64,000 nucleotides of DNA from Rhodobacteraceae bacterium LMO-JJ12. GTDB taxonomy: Bacteria > Pseudomonadota > Alphaproteobacteria > Rhodobacterales > Rhodobacteraceae. A program made the position numbers and the translations under genes. Each line of letters opens with the position of its first letter. The first letter of the stretch is position 1. Location of the stretch: contig JAKGBX010000001.1 of NCBI GenBank assembly GCA_021555075.1, forward strand, positions 62,001-126,000, written 5' to 3'. Below are positions 20,301-28,484 of the stretch, piece by piece. Below the pieces are notes generated by a model that was given only the letters and a program-made list of their open reading frames with translations, had not been told where the DNA came from and made no database searches.

Positions 20301-21853
20301 GCGCTGGGCGTGTCGTCCCCCATCGAGGCCAACGCCTCTTTGCCGTCCTCTGCCATCGGCGCCAGAATCTGTTCCAACTCTTCGAGGGTATAACCCGCCG
20401 CAATCTGGCGCTTGCGAAGCCCCTCACCGGTAAACATCGGCGCCTCATCGAGGCTTTGCAGCCGGTTATCCAGCTCGGCAATCTTGCCCACCCATTCACC
20501 AAACGGGCGCGACGCGGCCAGCTTGTCCTTGATCTCGGTATCGCGGAAAATTTTTCCCTCGGCCATATCCACAGCCAACAATTGCCCCGGTCCAAGCGCG
20601 CCTTTTTCCGTGACGGTCGCCTCGTCCACTGGCACCATACCGGCTTCCGAACCGGCGATCAGCATGCCGTCGCCCGTCACAACATAGCGCATGGGGCGCA
20701 GCCCGTTACGATCAAGACCCGCGCAGACCCAGCGCCCATCGGTCATCGCCAGCGCGGCGGGCCCATCCCAAGGTTCCATCACCGAGTTGCAGTAAGAATA
20801 CATGTCCATCCAGGACTGCGGCAATTCCACCGCCTGCTTGCTCCAGCTTTCCGGCACCAGCATTGTCTTGGCCATCGGCGCATTGCGCCCGGCCCTGACC
20901 AGAACCTCAAACACGGAATCAAGCGCGGCACTATCGGATGATCCGGTCTGGATGATCGGTTTGATATCATCGGCCAGATCACCAAACGTCGCCGAAGCCA
21001 TGCGGATTTCATGGCTCTTCATCCAGTTCACGTTGCCCTTCAGCGTGTTGATCTCGCCGTTATGCGCCAACATGCGGAACGGTTGGGCCAACCACCATTG
21101 CGGGAACGTATTGGTCGAATAACGCTGATGATAGATCGCATAGGCGCTCTCAAACCGTTCATCCAGAAGATCGGGATAGAACTCGGCCACCTGCTCGGCC
21201 AGCATCATGCCCTTGTAGATGATGCTGCGACAGCTCAGCGAACAGAGATAGAGCCCGGCCACCCCGGCTTTCGTCGCCGCTTTCTCGATCCGGCGGCGGA
21301 TCACATAAAGCTCGCGCTCGAACGTCTCCTCATCCACGCCCTTGGCGTTGGAAATCAGAATCTGCTCGATCTCGGGGCGGGTCGCGTTGGCCTTTTCGCC
21401 CAAACATTCGATCTCGACGGGCACATGCCGCCAGCCATAAATGTAATAGCCCATGCGCAGAACTTCGGTTTCCACGATGGTCCGACAGGTTTCCTGCGCC
21501 TTGAAATCGGTGCGCGGCAGAAAGACCTGACCTACCGCAATCAACTCATCCAGCTTCGGCTCATGCCCGGTGCGGCGCACCTGATCGTAAAAGAACGACA
21601 CCGGAATTTGCAGGTGGATACCCGCGCCATCACCGGTCTTGCCGTCCGCATCCACAGCCCCGCGATGCCAGATCGCCTTGAGCGCGGCAATCCCGGCTTC
21701 GACAACATCGCGGCTCGGTTTGCCGCTGATATTGACGGCAAGCCCCACGCCGCACGAGGAATGCTCGTGTTCGTCGCGAAACAGGCTGTTGTCAGCCATC
21801 CAGGCGCGCTTGGTCTCTTCGGCCCTGGCCCAGTCTGCGTCATATTTGGTCAT
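17315..21853 (-). CDS. gltB: Glutamate synthase (NADPH) large subunit
   Basis: 1512 residues, full length. Transfers the glutamine amide to 2-oxoglutarate. The class II glutaminase domain starts at Cys34 (HEHSSCGVGLAV) after a short propeptide to be removed. The central domain and the FMN-binding synthase domain follow, with ISGHNGGTGASPASSIKYAG and the 3Fe-4S motif CIMVRQCQSNTCPVGVC near residue 1140. The C-terminal beta-helix (GXXGXXXG repeats: NTIIGNTVLYGATNG, GGVAVILGGIGANFGAGMTGG) is complete. Four bases follow the small GFA gene; gltD is further upstream in the same direction. Confidence 0.98.
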   Translation of the reverse strand: MTKYDADWARAEETKRAWMADNSLFRDEHEHSSCGVGLAVNISGKPSRDVVEAGIAALKAIWHRGAVDADGKTGDGAGIHLQIPVSFFYDQVRRTGHEPKLDELIAVGQVFLPRTDFKAQETCRTIVETEVLRMGYYIYGWRHVPVEIECLGEKANATRPEIEQILISNAKGVDEETFERELYVIRRRIEKAATKAGVAGLYLCSLSCRSIIYKGMMLAEQVAEFYPDLLDERFESAYAIYHQRYSTNTFPQWWLAQPFRMLAHNGEINTLKGNVNWMKSHEIRMASATFGDLADDIKPIIQTGSSDSAALDSVFEVLVRAGRNAPMAKTMLVPESWSKQAVELPQSWMDMYSYCNSVMEPWDGPAALAMTDGRWVCAGLDRNGLRPMRYVVTGDGMLIAGSEAGMVPVDEATVTEKGALGPGQLLAVDMAEGKIFRDTEIKDKLAASRPFGEWVGKIAELDNRLQSLDEAPMFTGEGLRKRQIAAGYTLEELEQILAPMAEDGKEALASMGDDTPSAVLSMKYRPLSHFFRQNFSQVTNPPIDSLREYRVMSLKTRFGNLKNVLDESSAQTEIIVLESPFVANAEWDELTEIFNADLVEIDCTFPVDGGAGALRAALDRVRAEAEDAVRSGAGHLVLTDHHQSEDKVAMPMILATSAVHSWLTEKGLRTFCSLNVRAAECIDPHYFAVLVGCGATVVNPYLAQDSLAERMSRGLLDGTLAETMTRYREAIDQGLLKIMAKMGISVISSYRGGLNFEAVGLSRAMCAEFFPGMLSRISGIGVSGIQRKAEEIHARGWRGGVGVLPVGGFYKARQSGETHAWGATNMHLMQTACDRASYSLWKQYSAAMRKNPPIHLRDLLAIKPMGAPVPIEEVESITAIRKRFVTPGMSLGALSPEAHKALNVAMNRIGAKSDSGEGGEDPAHFVPEPNGDNPSAKIKQVASGRFGVTAEYLNQCEELEIKVAQGAKPGEGGQLPGMKVTELIARLRLSTKGVTLISPPPHHDIYSIEDLAQLIYDLKQINPRAKVTVKLVASSGVGTIAAGVAKAKADVILISGHNGGTGASPASSIKYAGLPWEMGLTEAHQVLSMNKLRDRVTLRTDGGLRTGRDIVMAAMMGAEEYGIGTAALIAMGCIMVRQCQSNTCPVGVCTQDEDLRKKFTGSADKVVNLITFYATEVREILAEIGARSLDEVIGRADLLSQVSRGAEHLDDLDLNPLLITVDGAKDIVYNRNKPRNEVTPTLDAEIVVDADRFLEEGEKMQLSYAVQNTHRSVGTRISSHIVRNFGMRNKLQPDHLTIKLTGSAGQSLGAFAAPGLKIEVSGDANDYVGKGLSGGTIVVRPPMHSPLIASENTIIGNTVLYGATNGYLFAAGRAGERFAVRNSGAQVVVEGCGSNGCEYMTGGVAVILGGIGANFGAGMTGGMAYLYDPDGAAENLMNLESLVTCPVTISHWENQLKTLIERHLAETGSRKAADILQHWDLEKVNFLQVCPKEMLAHLPHPLNLEEAAIPAE

Positions 21854-21856
21854 GGC

Positions 21857-22291
21857 TCAGTCCCCTTTAATCACGTGCGAATTATTCGCTTCATATTCTG
21901 CTTCGGTCTTCCGGCTGTGATCGCCCGCAAGCGCAACACAGGCCATCGCCCGGTCGGTATAGATCTCGGATCGTAACGGCCAATTCGATGCATCATCGAA
22001 AAGGCCGGGCATCAAATCATAGGCCGCGTTTTCGGCGTCGGTGTCGCGCATCCACAAATGCGAACCACAACGCGCACAAAAGGCGCGCTCGGAAAATTCT
22101 GACGAGGCGTATCGCGTTACCTCTCCGGCAACGTTGACCGCTTCGGGCTGCGCTTCGAAACACAAAAACAAACCACCAGACCACCGTTGGCACATGCGGC
22201 AATGGCAAGCACCAACCTGCGGATCGTGCGCACCCGCCACGGTAATTGTCACCGCCCCGCACAAGCAATTTCCAACCAGGTTTTGCGTCAC
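21857..22291 (-). CDS. GFA/CENP-V family zinc protein
   Basis: 144 residues from a GTG at 22291. The glutathione-dependent formaldehyde-activating (GFA)/CENP-V fold is shown by the zinc ligands: CLCGAVTITVAG, then ACHCRMCQRWSGG and AFCARCGSHLW. Members bind zinc and are sometimes linked to S-hydroxymethylglutathione formation, but most have no proven activity. It is inserted between gltD and gltB, 4 bp before gltB, so it is probably co-transcribed with glutamate synthase. Whether it has a role in nitrogen metabolism is unknown. Confidence 0.85.
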   Translation of the reverse strand: MTQNLVGNCLCGAVTITVAGAHDPQVGACHCRMCQRWSGGLFLCFEAQPEAVNVAGEVTRYASSEFSERAFCARCGSHLWMRDTDAENAAYDLMPGLFDDASNWPLRSEIYTDRAMACVALAGDHSRKTEAEYEANNSHVIKGD

Positions 22292-22351
22292 CGAAGTTTA
22301 TACTTTCTTCATCACATAGGTCATAAGCCATGACCGATTAACTTTTCGAGG

Positions 22352-22405
22352 TTGAATCCCCCGGCAGCCGGGCGGCAGCCAGAGGGCAGCCGGGAGTCAC
22401 CCCCC
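22352..22405. repeat. Short interspersed repeat, copy 1
   Basis: A GC-rich stretch with four GGCAGCC-type units between the GFA gene and gltD. Its right part, CAGCCGGGAGTCACCCCCC (22387-22405), is the exact reverse complement of 62005-62023. Probably a dispersed genomic repeat; it may form hairpins near the 3' end of gltD mRNA. Confidence 0.55.
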
Positions 22406-22412
22406 TTGAAAT

Positions 22413-23846
22413 TCACTCAGCAGCAAGAGTCTTAACGTCATCAAGCCGCTTGAGGATTGCATCGGCACAATCGCACCCGTCCCTGATTGCCCAAACGACA
22501 AGCGAGGCGCCGCGCACGATATCACCCACCGCAAAGACGCCTTTCATCTCGGTTTCGCCCGAGCGGTATTGTGCCTTCACCGTGCCCCAACTGGTCACGG
22601 TAAGTTCGGGTTGACCCCACAGCGTCGGCAGGTCTTCCGGCTCAAATCCCAACGCCTTGATTACCAGATCGGCGTCTTCGGTATAGTCCGCACCCTCGAT
22701 CGCTTCGACACTTTGGCGTCCGGTCACATCCGGCGGCCCAAGGCGCATTTTCTGCACCATCACGCCGCTGACGGGATCACCAACAAAGCCCTTGGGCGCG
22801 GCCAGCCATTCAAAGATCACGCCTTCTTCTTCGGCGTTTTGCACTTCCCGCTGGCTACCGGGCATATTGGCTCGGTCACGGCGATAGAGGCATTTAACGC
22901 TTGTTGCGCCCTGCCTGATCGCGGTGCGAACGCAATCCATCGCCGTGTCGCCGCCGCCGATCACAACCACCTTCTTGCCCTTGGCATCAAGCGTGCCGTT
23001 TTCGAACTCGGGTACAGAGTCACCAAAGCTCAATCTGTTGCTGGTGGTCAGATAATCAATCGCGTTGACGATCCCCTCGGCGCCTGAACCGGGTCCGCCC
23101 ATATCCCTTGTTTTATAGACACCAGTGGCAATGATGACGGCATCATGCGCATTGCGGATCGTCTCAAACGGAAGATCGGTACCGATGTTGCAATTCAGCT
23201 CGAACTTGACGCCGCCCTGTGCGAGCTGATCGTTGCGGCGCATGACGATATCTTTCTCCAACTTGAAACCGGGAATGCCATAGGTCAGCAAGCCACCGGC
23301 GCGGTCATGGCGGTCATAGATCGTGACCTGCACGCCGGCGCGGCGCAATTTGTCAGCCGCCGCCAGCCCGCCTGGACCCGCGCCAATGATGCCGACGCTT
23401 TCGCGGCGTTCGGCGTTCGGCTTGATCGGTTTGACCCAGCCGCGCTCCCAGGCTGTATCGGTGATGTATTTTTCGACCGCGCCGATGGTCACGGTGCCAT
23501 GGCCGCTCTGCTCGATAACGCAATTGCCTTCGCAAAGGCGGTCCTGCGGGCAAATCCGGCCACAGATCTCGGGGAAGGTATTGGTGCTTTGGCTCAACTC
23601 ATAAGCCTCTTCCAGCCGCCCTTCCGCGGTCATCCTCAGCCAATCAGGGATATTATTGTGCAACGGGCAATGGGTCTGACAAAAGGGAACACCGCATTGG
23701 CTGCACCGGCTCGCCTGCTCGGCGGCCTTGGCTTCGGCGAACTCTGCATAAATTTCGTTGAAATCCGCATTGCGTACGGTGGCGCCGCGCTTCTCGGGCA
23801 TATCCCGCCCCAAAGACACAAATTTCAGCATCGGTTGTTTCGCCAC
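22413..23846 (-). CDS. gltD: Glutamate synthase (NADPH) small subunit
   Basis: 477 residues from GTG 23846, matching the family length. Supplies electrons from NADPH via FAD and two 4Fe-4S clusters. N-terminal cluster motifs: CSQCGVPFCQTHCPLHNNIP and CGRICPQDRLCEGNCV. FAD-binding VGIIGAGPGGLAAADKLRR and NADPH-binding VVVIGGGDTAMDCVRTAIR are intact. The longer frame to 23957 adds unconserved residues. SD GGAG stands upstream of the GTG. First gene of gltD-GFA-gltB, an order inverted relative to gltBD in enterics. Confidence 0.97.
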   Translation of the reverse strand: MAKQPMLKFVSLGRDMPEKRGATVRNADFNEIYAEFAEAKAAEQASRCSQCGVPFCQTHCPLHNNIPDWLRMTAEGRLEEAYELSQSTNTFPEICGRICPQDRLCEGNCVIEQSGHGTVTIGAVEKYITDTAWERGWVKPIKPNAERRESVGIIGAGPGGLAAADKLRRAGVQVTIYDRHDRAGGLLTYGIPGFKLEKDIVMRRNDQLAQGGVKFELNCNIGTDLPFETIRNAHDAVIIATGVYKTRDMGGPGSGAEGIVNAIDYLTTSNRLSFGDSVPEFENGTLDAKGKKVVVIGGGDTAMDCVRTAIRQGATSVKCLYRRDRANMPGSQREVQNAEEEGVIFEWLAAPKGFVGDPVSGVMVQKMRLGPPDVTGRQSVEAIEGADYTEDADLVIKALGFEPEDLPTLWGQPELTVTSWGTVKAQYRSGETEMKGVFAVGDIVRGASLVVWAIRDGCDCADAILKRLDDVKTLAAE

Positions 23847-24061
23847 GTTCAACTTCTCCACTATCCTATTCCCCCACCCCATACTCCACCACGAAATCGG
23901 ATAAAAGACAGTAAGGTTGACCTTTCTGTAGGTAGAGGAACAAATTACCCGCTGCAAACAAAAATTGTTCGGCTTTTTAGTCCCGAACCGGACCTAACTT
24001 GCAGCTTTTCCTTTATTTCGCGCCCGCCTATAGCTGTTCGAAACGATAACGAGGCCGAGCA

Positions 24062-24868
24062 ATGCCGCTTTTTCATCTGATTCTCGTCGCACTCATTCAG
24101 GGAATCACCGAATTCCTACCGGTTTCTTCCTCCGGTCACTTGGTCCTGTTGCCGCGGTTAACGGGCTTGGCGGATCAGGGCCAGACGATTGATGTAGCGG
24201 TGCATGTCGGCACGCTTTTCGCTGTGGTGTTCTATTTCTGGACAGATGTGCGGCAGGGCCTTGCCGGAGTGCCGCGTATGTTGACGGGTCGCATCGATAC
24301 GCCTGGCGCCCGACTTGCCTTCCTCCTGATGATCGCCACAATCCCTGCAATTCTTGCGGGGCTAGTGCTCAAGCTCACTGGTCTGAGCGATGAAATGCGC
24401 ACGTTGAAAGTCATCGGCTGGACCATGCTGCTATTTGGGCTTCTGCTCTATTGGGCCGATCAAAAAGGCGAAACAAGTAAAGCCGCCAGCAACTGGTCGC
24501 TCAATGATGCCATTCAGTTTGGCCTCTGGCAGGCTATCGCGTTGATACCAGGCACCTCACGGTCGGGTATTTGCATTACCGCAGGTCGGATAATGGGCTA
24601 TTCACGCCAAGATAGCGCAAAAATCGCGATGTTGATGTCGATACCCGTCATCTTTGCTTCGGGCGCCTTGCTATCGGTCGAGGTGATCGCGACGGCCGAT
24701 GCACAGGCCGCGAAAGACGGCGCCCTCGCGGCAGGGCTATCTTTCCTGGCGGCGCTGGGCGCTCTGAGCCTGATGATGCGGCTTCTACGCTCGACGAGCT
24801 TCACGCCATATGTTGTTTACCGCGTTTTGCTGGGATTGTTCCTGCTGGCACTGGCTTATTCTCGGTAA
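24062..24868 (+). CDS. uppP: Undecaprenyl-diphosphatase UppP (BacA)
   Basis: 268 residues; recycles the lipid carrier C55-PP to C55-P and gives bacitracin tolerance. It begins with MPLFHLILVALIQGITEFLP, followed by VSSSGHLVLLP, the family signature with catalytic Glu and Ser. The second motif, ALIPGTSRSGICITAGRIMG, holds the catalytic Arg. About eight transmembrane segments. Divergent from gltD, with a 215-bp intergenic region containing both promoters; no operator recognised there. Confidence 0.96.
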   Translation: MPLFHLILVALIQGITEFLPVSSSGHLVLLPRLTGLADQGQTIDVAVHVGTLFAVVFYFWTDVRQGLAGVPRMLTGRIDTPGARLAFLLMIATIPAILAGLVLKLTGLSDEMRTLKVIGWTMLLFGLLLYWADQKGETSKAASNWSLNDAIQFGLWQAIALIPGTSRSGICITAGRIMGYSRQDSAKIAMLMSIPVIFASGALLSVEVIATADAQAAKDGALAAGLSFLAALGALSLMMRLLRSTSFTPYVVYRVLLGLFLLALAYSR

Positions 24869-24965
24869 CCCCAGACTCTATAGTACAGGACACGGTTCTC
24901 AGCATTTGCCCGACGAATTATAGCCCCAGCAATGCGTCAGAAGCAGAGCGCGAAATGCAACCCGT

Positions 24966-25949
24966 TCAGTGCGCTCTGAGGTTCTTAGCCGAATCACGAA
25001 TTGCGTCATACTGCCCGCTGGGCCGGAACCGCCAAAGATAGCTGTCGATAACCGCTTCTGGCGAAGTTGGTTCGATACCAAGATCGGCAAAGCCTTTTTC
25101 GCTTCCGCTTACAACGTTGTCGTGTCGCAATTGCTTGACTTGATCACGGGTCAGGATCCCGTTGCGGATCAGCCCGACGCTCATGATTTCGAGCATGTCG
25201 AAACCCCAAGCCATCAGCCGCCCGAACCACATCGGCAAGTTCGGCACCAGCCTTCTGCGTTTGACCGATTCCAAGATCACATCAACCCAACCGCGCAAGC
25301 TCTTCACATCCGGCCCGCCCAGTTCGTAAATCCCGTGGGCTTTGCCTTCCACTCCAAGAACCGCAGCACTGGCGACATCCTCGACATAGACCGGCTGAAA
25401 CTTGGTATTGCCACCGAATAGCGGCATCACGGGACCAAACCGGCTCATCGCTGCGAAACGATTGAAGAAACCATCCTCATTGCCGAAAATCACACCTGGC
25501 CGCAGAATCATCGCATTCGAGAATTGCGCCAGAACGGCTTTCTCACCCAAACATTTGGTTTGAGCATAGGAGCTTTTGGCGTCCTGATCGCAGCCCAATG
25601 CAGAAATGTGGACGAGCGTTTCGGCCCCGGCACTGGCAGCGAGCCTGGCAACGCGTTCCGCGCCTTCGTGCTGCACAGCATCAAAATTGTTCTTTCCGCG
25701 CGCGTCGAAAGTTCCAACGCAATTGACCACCGCATCTGCCCCTTTCACCGCAGCCGCGACGCTGGCGTCGTCACGGATGTTGGCGAAGAAAGGTTCAACC
25801 TGCCCTGGAACACCATAGGGCTTGACGTGCATCGCCTCGTTTGGGCGGCGAACAGCTACGCGAACCCGCCAGCCTTTCGCGGCCAGCTGTTGTGCAATAT
25901 AGCGTCCGGCGAATCCCGAACCGCCAAAAATGGTTACAAGCTTGCTCAC
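24966..25949 (-). CDS. Complex I NDUFA9-like atypical short-chain dehydrogenase
   Basis: 327 residues. Nucleotide-binding N-terminus VTIFGGSGFAGRYIAQQL (Gly-rich loop about 9-15) with AVVNCVGTF, an SDR_a5-type fold lacking the strict YxxxK active site (SYAQTKCLGEKAV is present and close). Relatives include mitochondrial NDUFA9, an accessory subunit of NADH:quinone oxidoreductase; in alphaproteobacteria the family occurs near uppP. A hydrophobic C-terminal third (NLPMWFGRLMAWGFDMLEIM) might contact the membrane. Convergent with uppP; upstream is tRNA-Leu. Confidence 0.82.
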   Translation of the reverse strand: MSKLVTIFGGSGFAGRYIAQQLAAKGWRVRVAVRRPNEAMHVKPYGVPGQVEPFFANIRDDASVAAAVKGADAVVNCVGTFDARGKNNFDAVQHEGAERVARLAASAGAETLVHISALGCDQDAKSSYAQTKCLGEKAVLAQFSNAMILRPGVIFGNEDGFFNRFAAMSRFGPVMPLFGGNTKFQPVYVEDVASAAVLGVEGKAHGIYELGGPDVKSLRGWVDVILESVKRRRLVPNLPMWFGRLMAWGFDMLEIMSVGLIRNGILTRDQVKQLRHDNVVSGSEKGFADLGIEPTSPEAVIDSYLWRFRPSGQYDAIRDSAKNLRAH

Positions 25950-26096
25950 GACCGACCTCCAGCTGATACTTAGCGTTGCCCTTTCCTAGTCCTCTGAGGC
26001 CAGTGGGACAAGGTGATATGTGACGCAGGTGAATTTGATTGAGTACCCCGTTGACACCCAGACTGTGTCGGCGTAAACGGCTGCCTCACGACACCT

Positions 26097-26183
26097 GCCC
26101 AGGTGGCGGAATTGGTAGACGCGCTAGCTTCAGGTGCTAGTATTGGCAACGATGTGGAGGTTCGAGTCCTCTCCTGGGCACCA
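26097..26183 (+). tRNA. tRNA-Leu (CAG), including CCA
   Basis: 87 nt with a long variable arm. Acceptor GCCCAGG pairs with CCTGGGC, CCA is encoded. The anticodon stem-loop CTAGC-TTCAGGT-GCTAG gives anticodon CAG, decoding CUG. T-arm GGTTCGAGTCC is canonical. The 3' end from 26168 is the integration site of the element that follows; insertion has left the tRNA intact. Confidence 0.97.
26168..26183 (+). repeat. att core, left copy (tRNA 3' end)
   Basis: CCTCTCCTGGGCACCA, the last 16 bp of tRNA-Leu. Identical to 32914-32929 and 14/16 identical to 54299-54314. Confidence 0.9.
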
Positions 26184-26347
26184 GTTAAATAAAAATTTGC
26201 CCTATATTTCAATACGATACGCAATAACCATGCGTGTCGATCCCCCCTTGCATCCCCCTTGAGCGAGATGGTCATTTGCGATTTGCCGCCATCTGTTCCC
26301 CGAACCGCAGTACACGCAGTTCTAGCGGAGAAAACCACCGGCCCGCT

Positions 26348-26563
26348 TTATAGGTATTTGCCGATGCAGTGATCTGCGGCCCGCTGCAGGTCTCCTGCCA
26401 TTACGGTAGTTGAATTGGCTTGTTGCTTGATGCTGAAGTCAGTTAGGAAACCGACAGCGAAGCTTACAACTTGGTCTTTTGTCCAAGGTTGGTGCGAGAC
26501 TGGGTTTGCAATTCGCCCATTTACGATTTTGGCGATTGCCTCTTCCATATTCAATCGCGGCAT
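26348..26563 (-). CDS. Small hypothetical protein in tRNA-Leu element
   Basis: 71 residues, no recognised family. The frame opens MPRLNMEEAIAKIVNGRIAN and continues with WTKDQVVSFAVGFLTDFSIK and MAGDLQRAADHCIGKYL, a mixed helical soluble protein. TATAAT lies 9 bp upstream of the ATG, so a near-leaderless message is possible; no SD is seen. A start at the second Met (residue 6) is an alternative. It stands alone at the left end of the element, opposite in direction to the next genes. Real-gene status is uncertain. Confidence 0.45.
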   Translation of the reverse strand: MPRLNMEEAIAKIVNGRIANPVSHQPWTKDQVVSFAVGFLTDFSIKQQANSTTVMAGDLQRAADHCIGKYL

Positions 26564-26761
26564 GAAGGGGGATTATAGGTGCTGCAATCAACGCCATCTT
26601 CATCGTTTTACCGCAGAATTTGAATTTCGTTACAAAATCCAGTCGCAAATGGAGTAGCGAATTCACAACGGACTATTACCTTGCTACTGTCAACCAATGG
26701 CAAGTGGCTCACATACTTTGGCTCATCAGCGGTCGCATGAAGCTACCTAAAAGGGAATAGA

Positions 26762-27616
26762 ATGGCGAAGACGTTTTCCGTCACTGTCTATCCAGACCCC
26801 TTAGCTGGGGAATTTCTCACTGTGTCCGATGCTCTGAATCAAGTGCTGGACATGATTGAAGCCTTGGAGCGGTCTGAAGCAACAAATCCAAGTGAGCGCA
26901 AGATCGTTTGGCGGCTGACCGAGGCTCACACAAATAGCCCGCCGTTTACGTTAATTGCAGAGCCGTTTCCAGTGAAGCCAGATTTGTCCATCGTGATGGA
27001 GGCCAATCGTGTATCTGGTTTGCTTTCTAGTGATGTAAGAGAGCTTCTAAATGGGCGCGTAAATGGGGTTGTCTTTGATACGCTTCCTGCGATCAAACGT
27101 GTAATTGAGAGAAACACTAGCACCATCACACGCACGGAAATTGCAATCTCTGGTGAAGAACCTTTCAGTATCCGCCCGCAAAATGCAAAGACTGCGCGAG
27201 CCGCAATTGAACGTGTCGAGATAGCGGAGCGAGAAAGTCTACCGGACTGGCAGCGCACGGAATACGGAACTGTAGAGGGCGAAATTGCAGGTCTGACCCG
27301 TTGGAATGGAAAGCCTGCGCTTGATGTGATCGAACGCCTTTCTGAAAAAAAGTTCACTTGTGTATTATCCGATGATCTGTCTGCACAAATTGGGCCAGCT
27401 CACAGGTGGAGCGAAGTTTGGGAGGGTCGCAGGGTAGAACTTACAGGAGCGCTTCACTACAACTCTGAGGGTGACTTGAAGCGAGCCGATATTGAAGCTT
27501 TTGACGAAGTTCCTTGGACGGATGTCACGATTCACGATCTTAAACCGCTTGACGTTTTAGGAGAGCGGACGATGCAAGAACATCTTGAGGAATTGAGGGG
27601 TAAAGCCAGTGGCTAA
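26762..27616 (+). CDS. Hypothetical protein with OB-like region, partner of PIN protein
   Basis: 284 residues, not assigned to a known family. Residues about 1-130 are mixed alpha/beta (opening MAKTFSVTVYPDPLAGEF). Residues about 166-250 alternate strand-like stretches (GTVEGEIAGLTRWNGKPALD, KFTCVLSDD, RRVELTGALHYN) in a pattern I read as an OB-fold, which would suit nucleic-acid binding; this is inference. The C-terminus is acidic and helical. It overlaps the PIN gene by 8 bp, so both are made together; it occupies the antitoxin position but is three times longer than usual antitoxins. Codon use is less GC-rich than the flanking core. Confidence 0.75.
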   Translation: MAKTFSVTVYPDPLAGEFLTVSDALNQVLDMIEALERSEATNPSERKIVWRLTEAHTNSPPFTLIAEPFPVKPDLSIVMEANRVSGLLSSDVRELLNGRVNGVVFDTLPAIKRVIERNTSTITRTEIAISGEEPFSIRPQNAKTARAAIERVEIAERESLPDWQRTEYGTVEGEIAGLTRWNGKPALDVIERLSEKKFTCVLSDDLSAQIGPAHRWSEVWEGRRVELTGALHYNSEGDLKRADIEAFDEVPWTDVTIHDLKPLDVLGERTMQEHLEELRGKASG

Positions 27617-28121
27617 ACCAAGGAAATTCTATTGGGACACCTGTGCATTTATTGGCCTATTAAATGGGGAGCCGGATAAAAAACGGGAATTGGAAATTGT
27701 CTATGGCTGGGCCAGAGACGGAAAGGCCGAAATCTGGACATCTACCCTTTCCATGATTGAGTGCCGAAAAATTGGTGCTGAATCGACAAGAGTGAAGCCG
27801 ATGTCAGTTGAGAATGGAAAGAAGATTGCTGATATTTTTCGTCAGCAATTCATTAAGCCGATTCCCATGGCCGTCGATATTGCAGAAATGGGTCGTAATC
27901 TATGGCGGGACACGTCTGGGCTTGGGAAGTACCAAGATGCAGTCCACCTTGCGTCCGCTTTGCGATGGAGTATCGAAACAATGCATACCTATGACAGAGC
28001 TGACCTATTGCATCTGTCCGACAAATTCGCCTGTCAGAATGGAACTCTGCTGAATATTTGCTACCCTGACAGTTCAACCGATGGCGCCTTGTTTGAACAC
28101 GCAAAACAAAACCCAGCGTGA
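27609..28121 (+). CDS. PIN-domain ribonuclease-like protein (VapC-type fold)
   Basis: 170 residues. Four acidic residues in PIN order: Asp10 in FYWDTCAFIGLLNG, Glu51 in TLSMIECRK, Asp110 in KYQDAVHLASAL and Asp129 in HTYDRADL. These bind metal in VapC toxins and related RNases. At 170 residues it is longer than typical VapC (130-140), with a C-terminal tail DSSTDGALFEHAKQNPA. The 8-bp overlap with the upstream gene is usual for toxin-antitoxin or two-component nuclease modules. Whether it is a toxin, a defence nuclease or an element-stability module cannot be told from sequence. Confidence 0.82.
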   Translation: MAKPRKFYWDTCAFIGLLNGEPDKKRELEIVYGWARDGKAEIWTSTLSMIECRKIGAESTRVKPMSVENGKKIADIFRQQFIKPIPMAVDIAEMGRNLWRDTSGLGKYQDAVHLASALRWSIETMHTYDRADLLHLSDKFACQNGTLLNICYPDSSTDGALFEHAKQNPA

Positions 28122-28234
28122 ATGCTTCGAAGAAACGGCCCGTCAGCTTGAGCACGACTAGGACGAGGCCAAGTTCAATGACGATCCAAAAAAGATAACC
28201 AAGGCGAAGCTATTGCAGCAAGGAGACGGGGACG

Positions 28235-28450
28235 ATGATGAAAAGTAAGTTCAAGCGCCCACCCGGATTTTCTGGCCAGAGAGAAGACCCGGAAGAGCAA
28301 TATCGTGCTGGCTACCAACACGGAGCCAAAGCGATTCTTGAAGCTATTAAAGATGGAAAATCTCCTTCGGACTTGAAGGTCTGGGTTGAAGTAGCTGTGC
28401 AGACGTGGCGACATGATGAACAAGCGGAGCCTAACCCGCCTAACATTTAG
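28235..28450 (+). CDS. Small hypothetical protein in tRNA-Leu element
   Basis: 71 residues, MMKSKFKRPPGFSGQREDPE then EQYRAGYQHGAKAILEAIKD, probably one long helix in the middle. No family recognised. Supported by a strong SD, AAGGAG, about 9 nt upstream of the double ATG (28235/28238). It follows the PIN gene by 113 bp in the same direction and may be part of that transcript. Confidence 0.6.
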   Translation: MMKSKFKRPPGFSGQREDPEEQYRAGYQHGAKAILEAIKDGKSPSDLKVWVEVAVQTWRHDEQAEPNPPNI

Positions 28451-28484
28451 TGGGTTTGTCAAATACGCAATCGCCCTATTTTTG

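Noticed and set aside
18845-21976. Long open frames antisense to gltB
   Set aside because: They lie entirely or mainly over a complete, well-conserved gltB and carry no domain features; typical of high-GC antisense frames.
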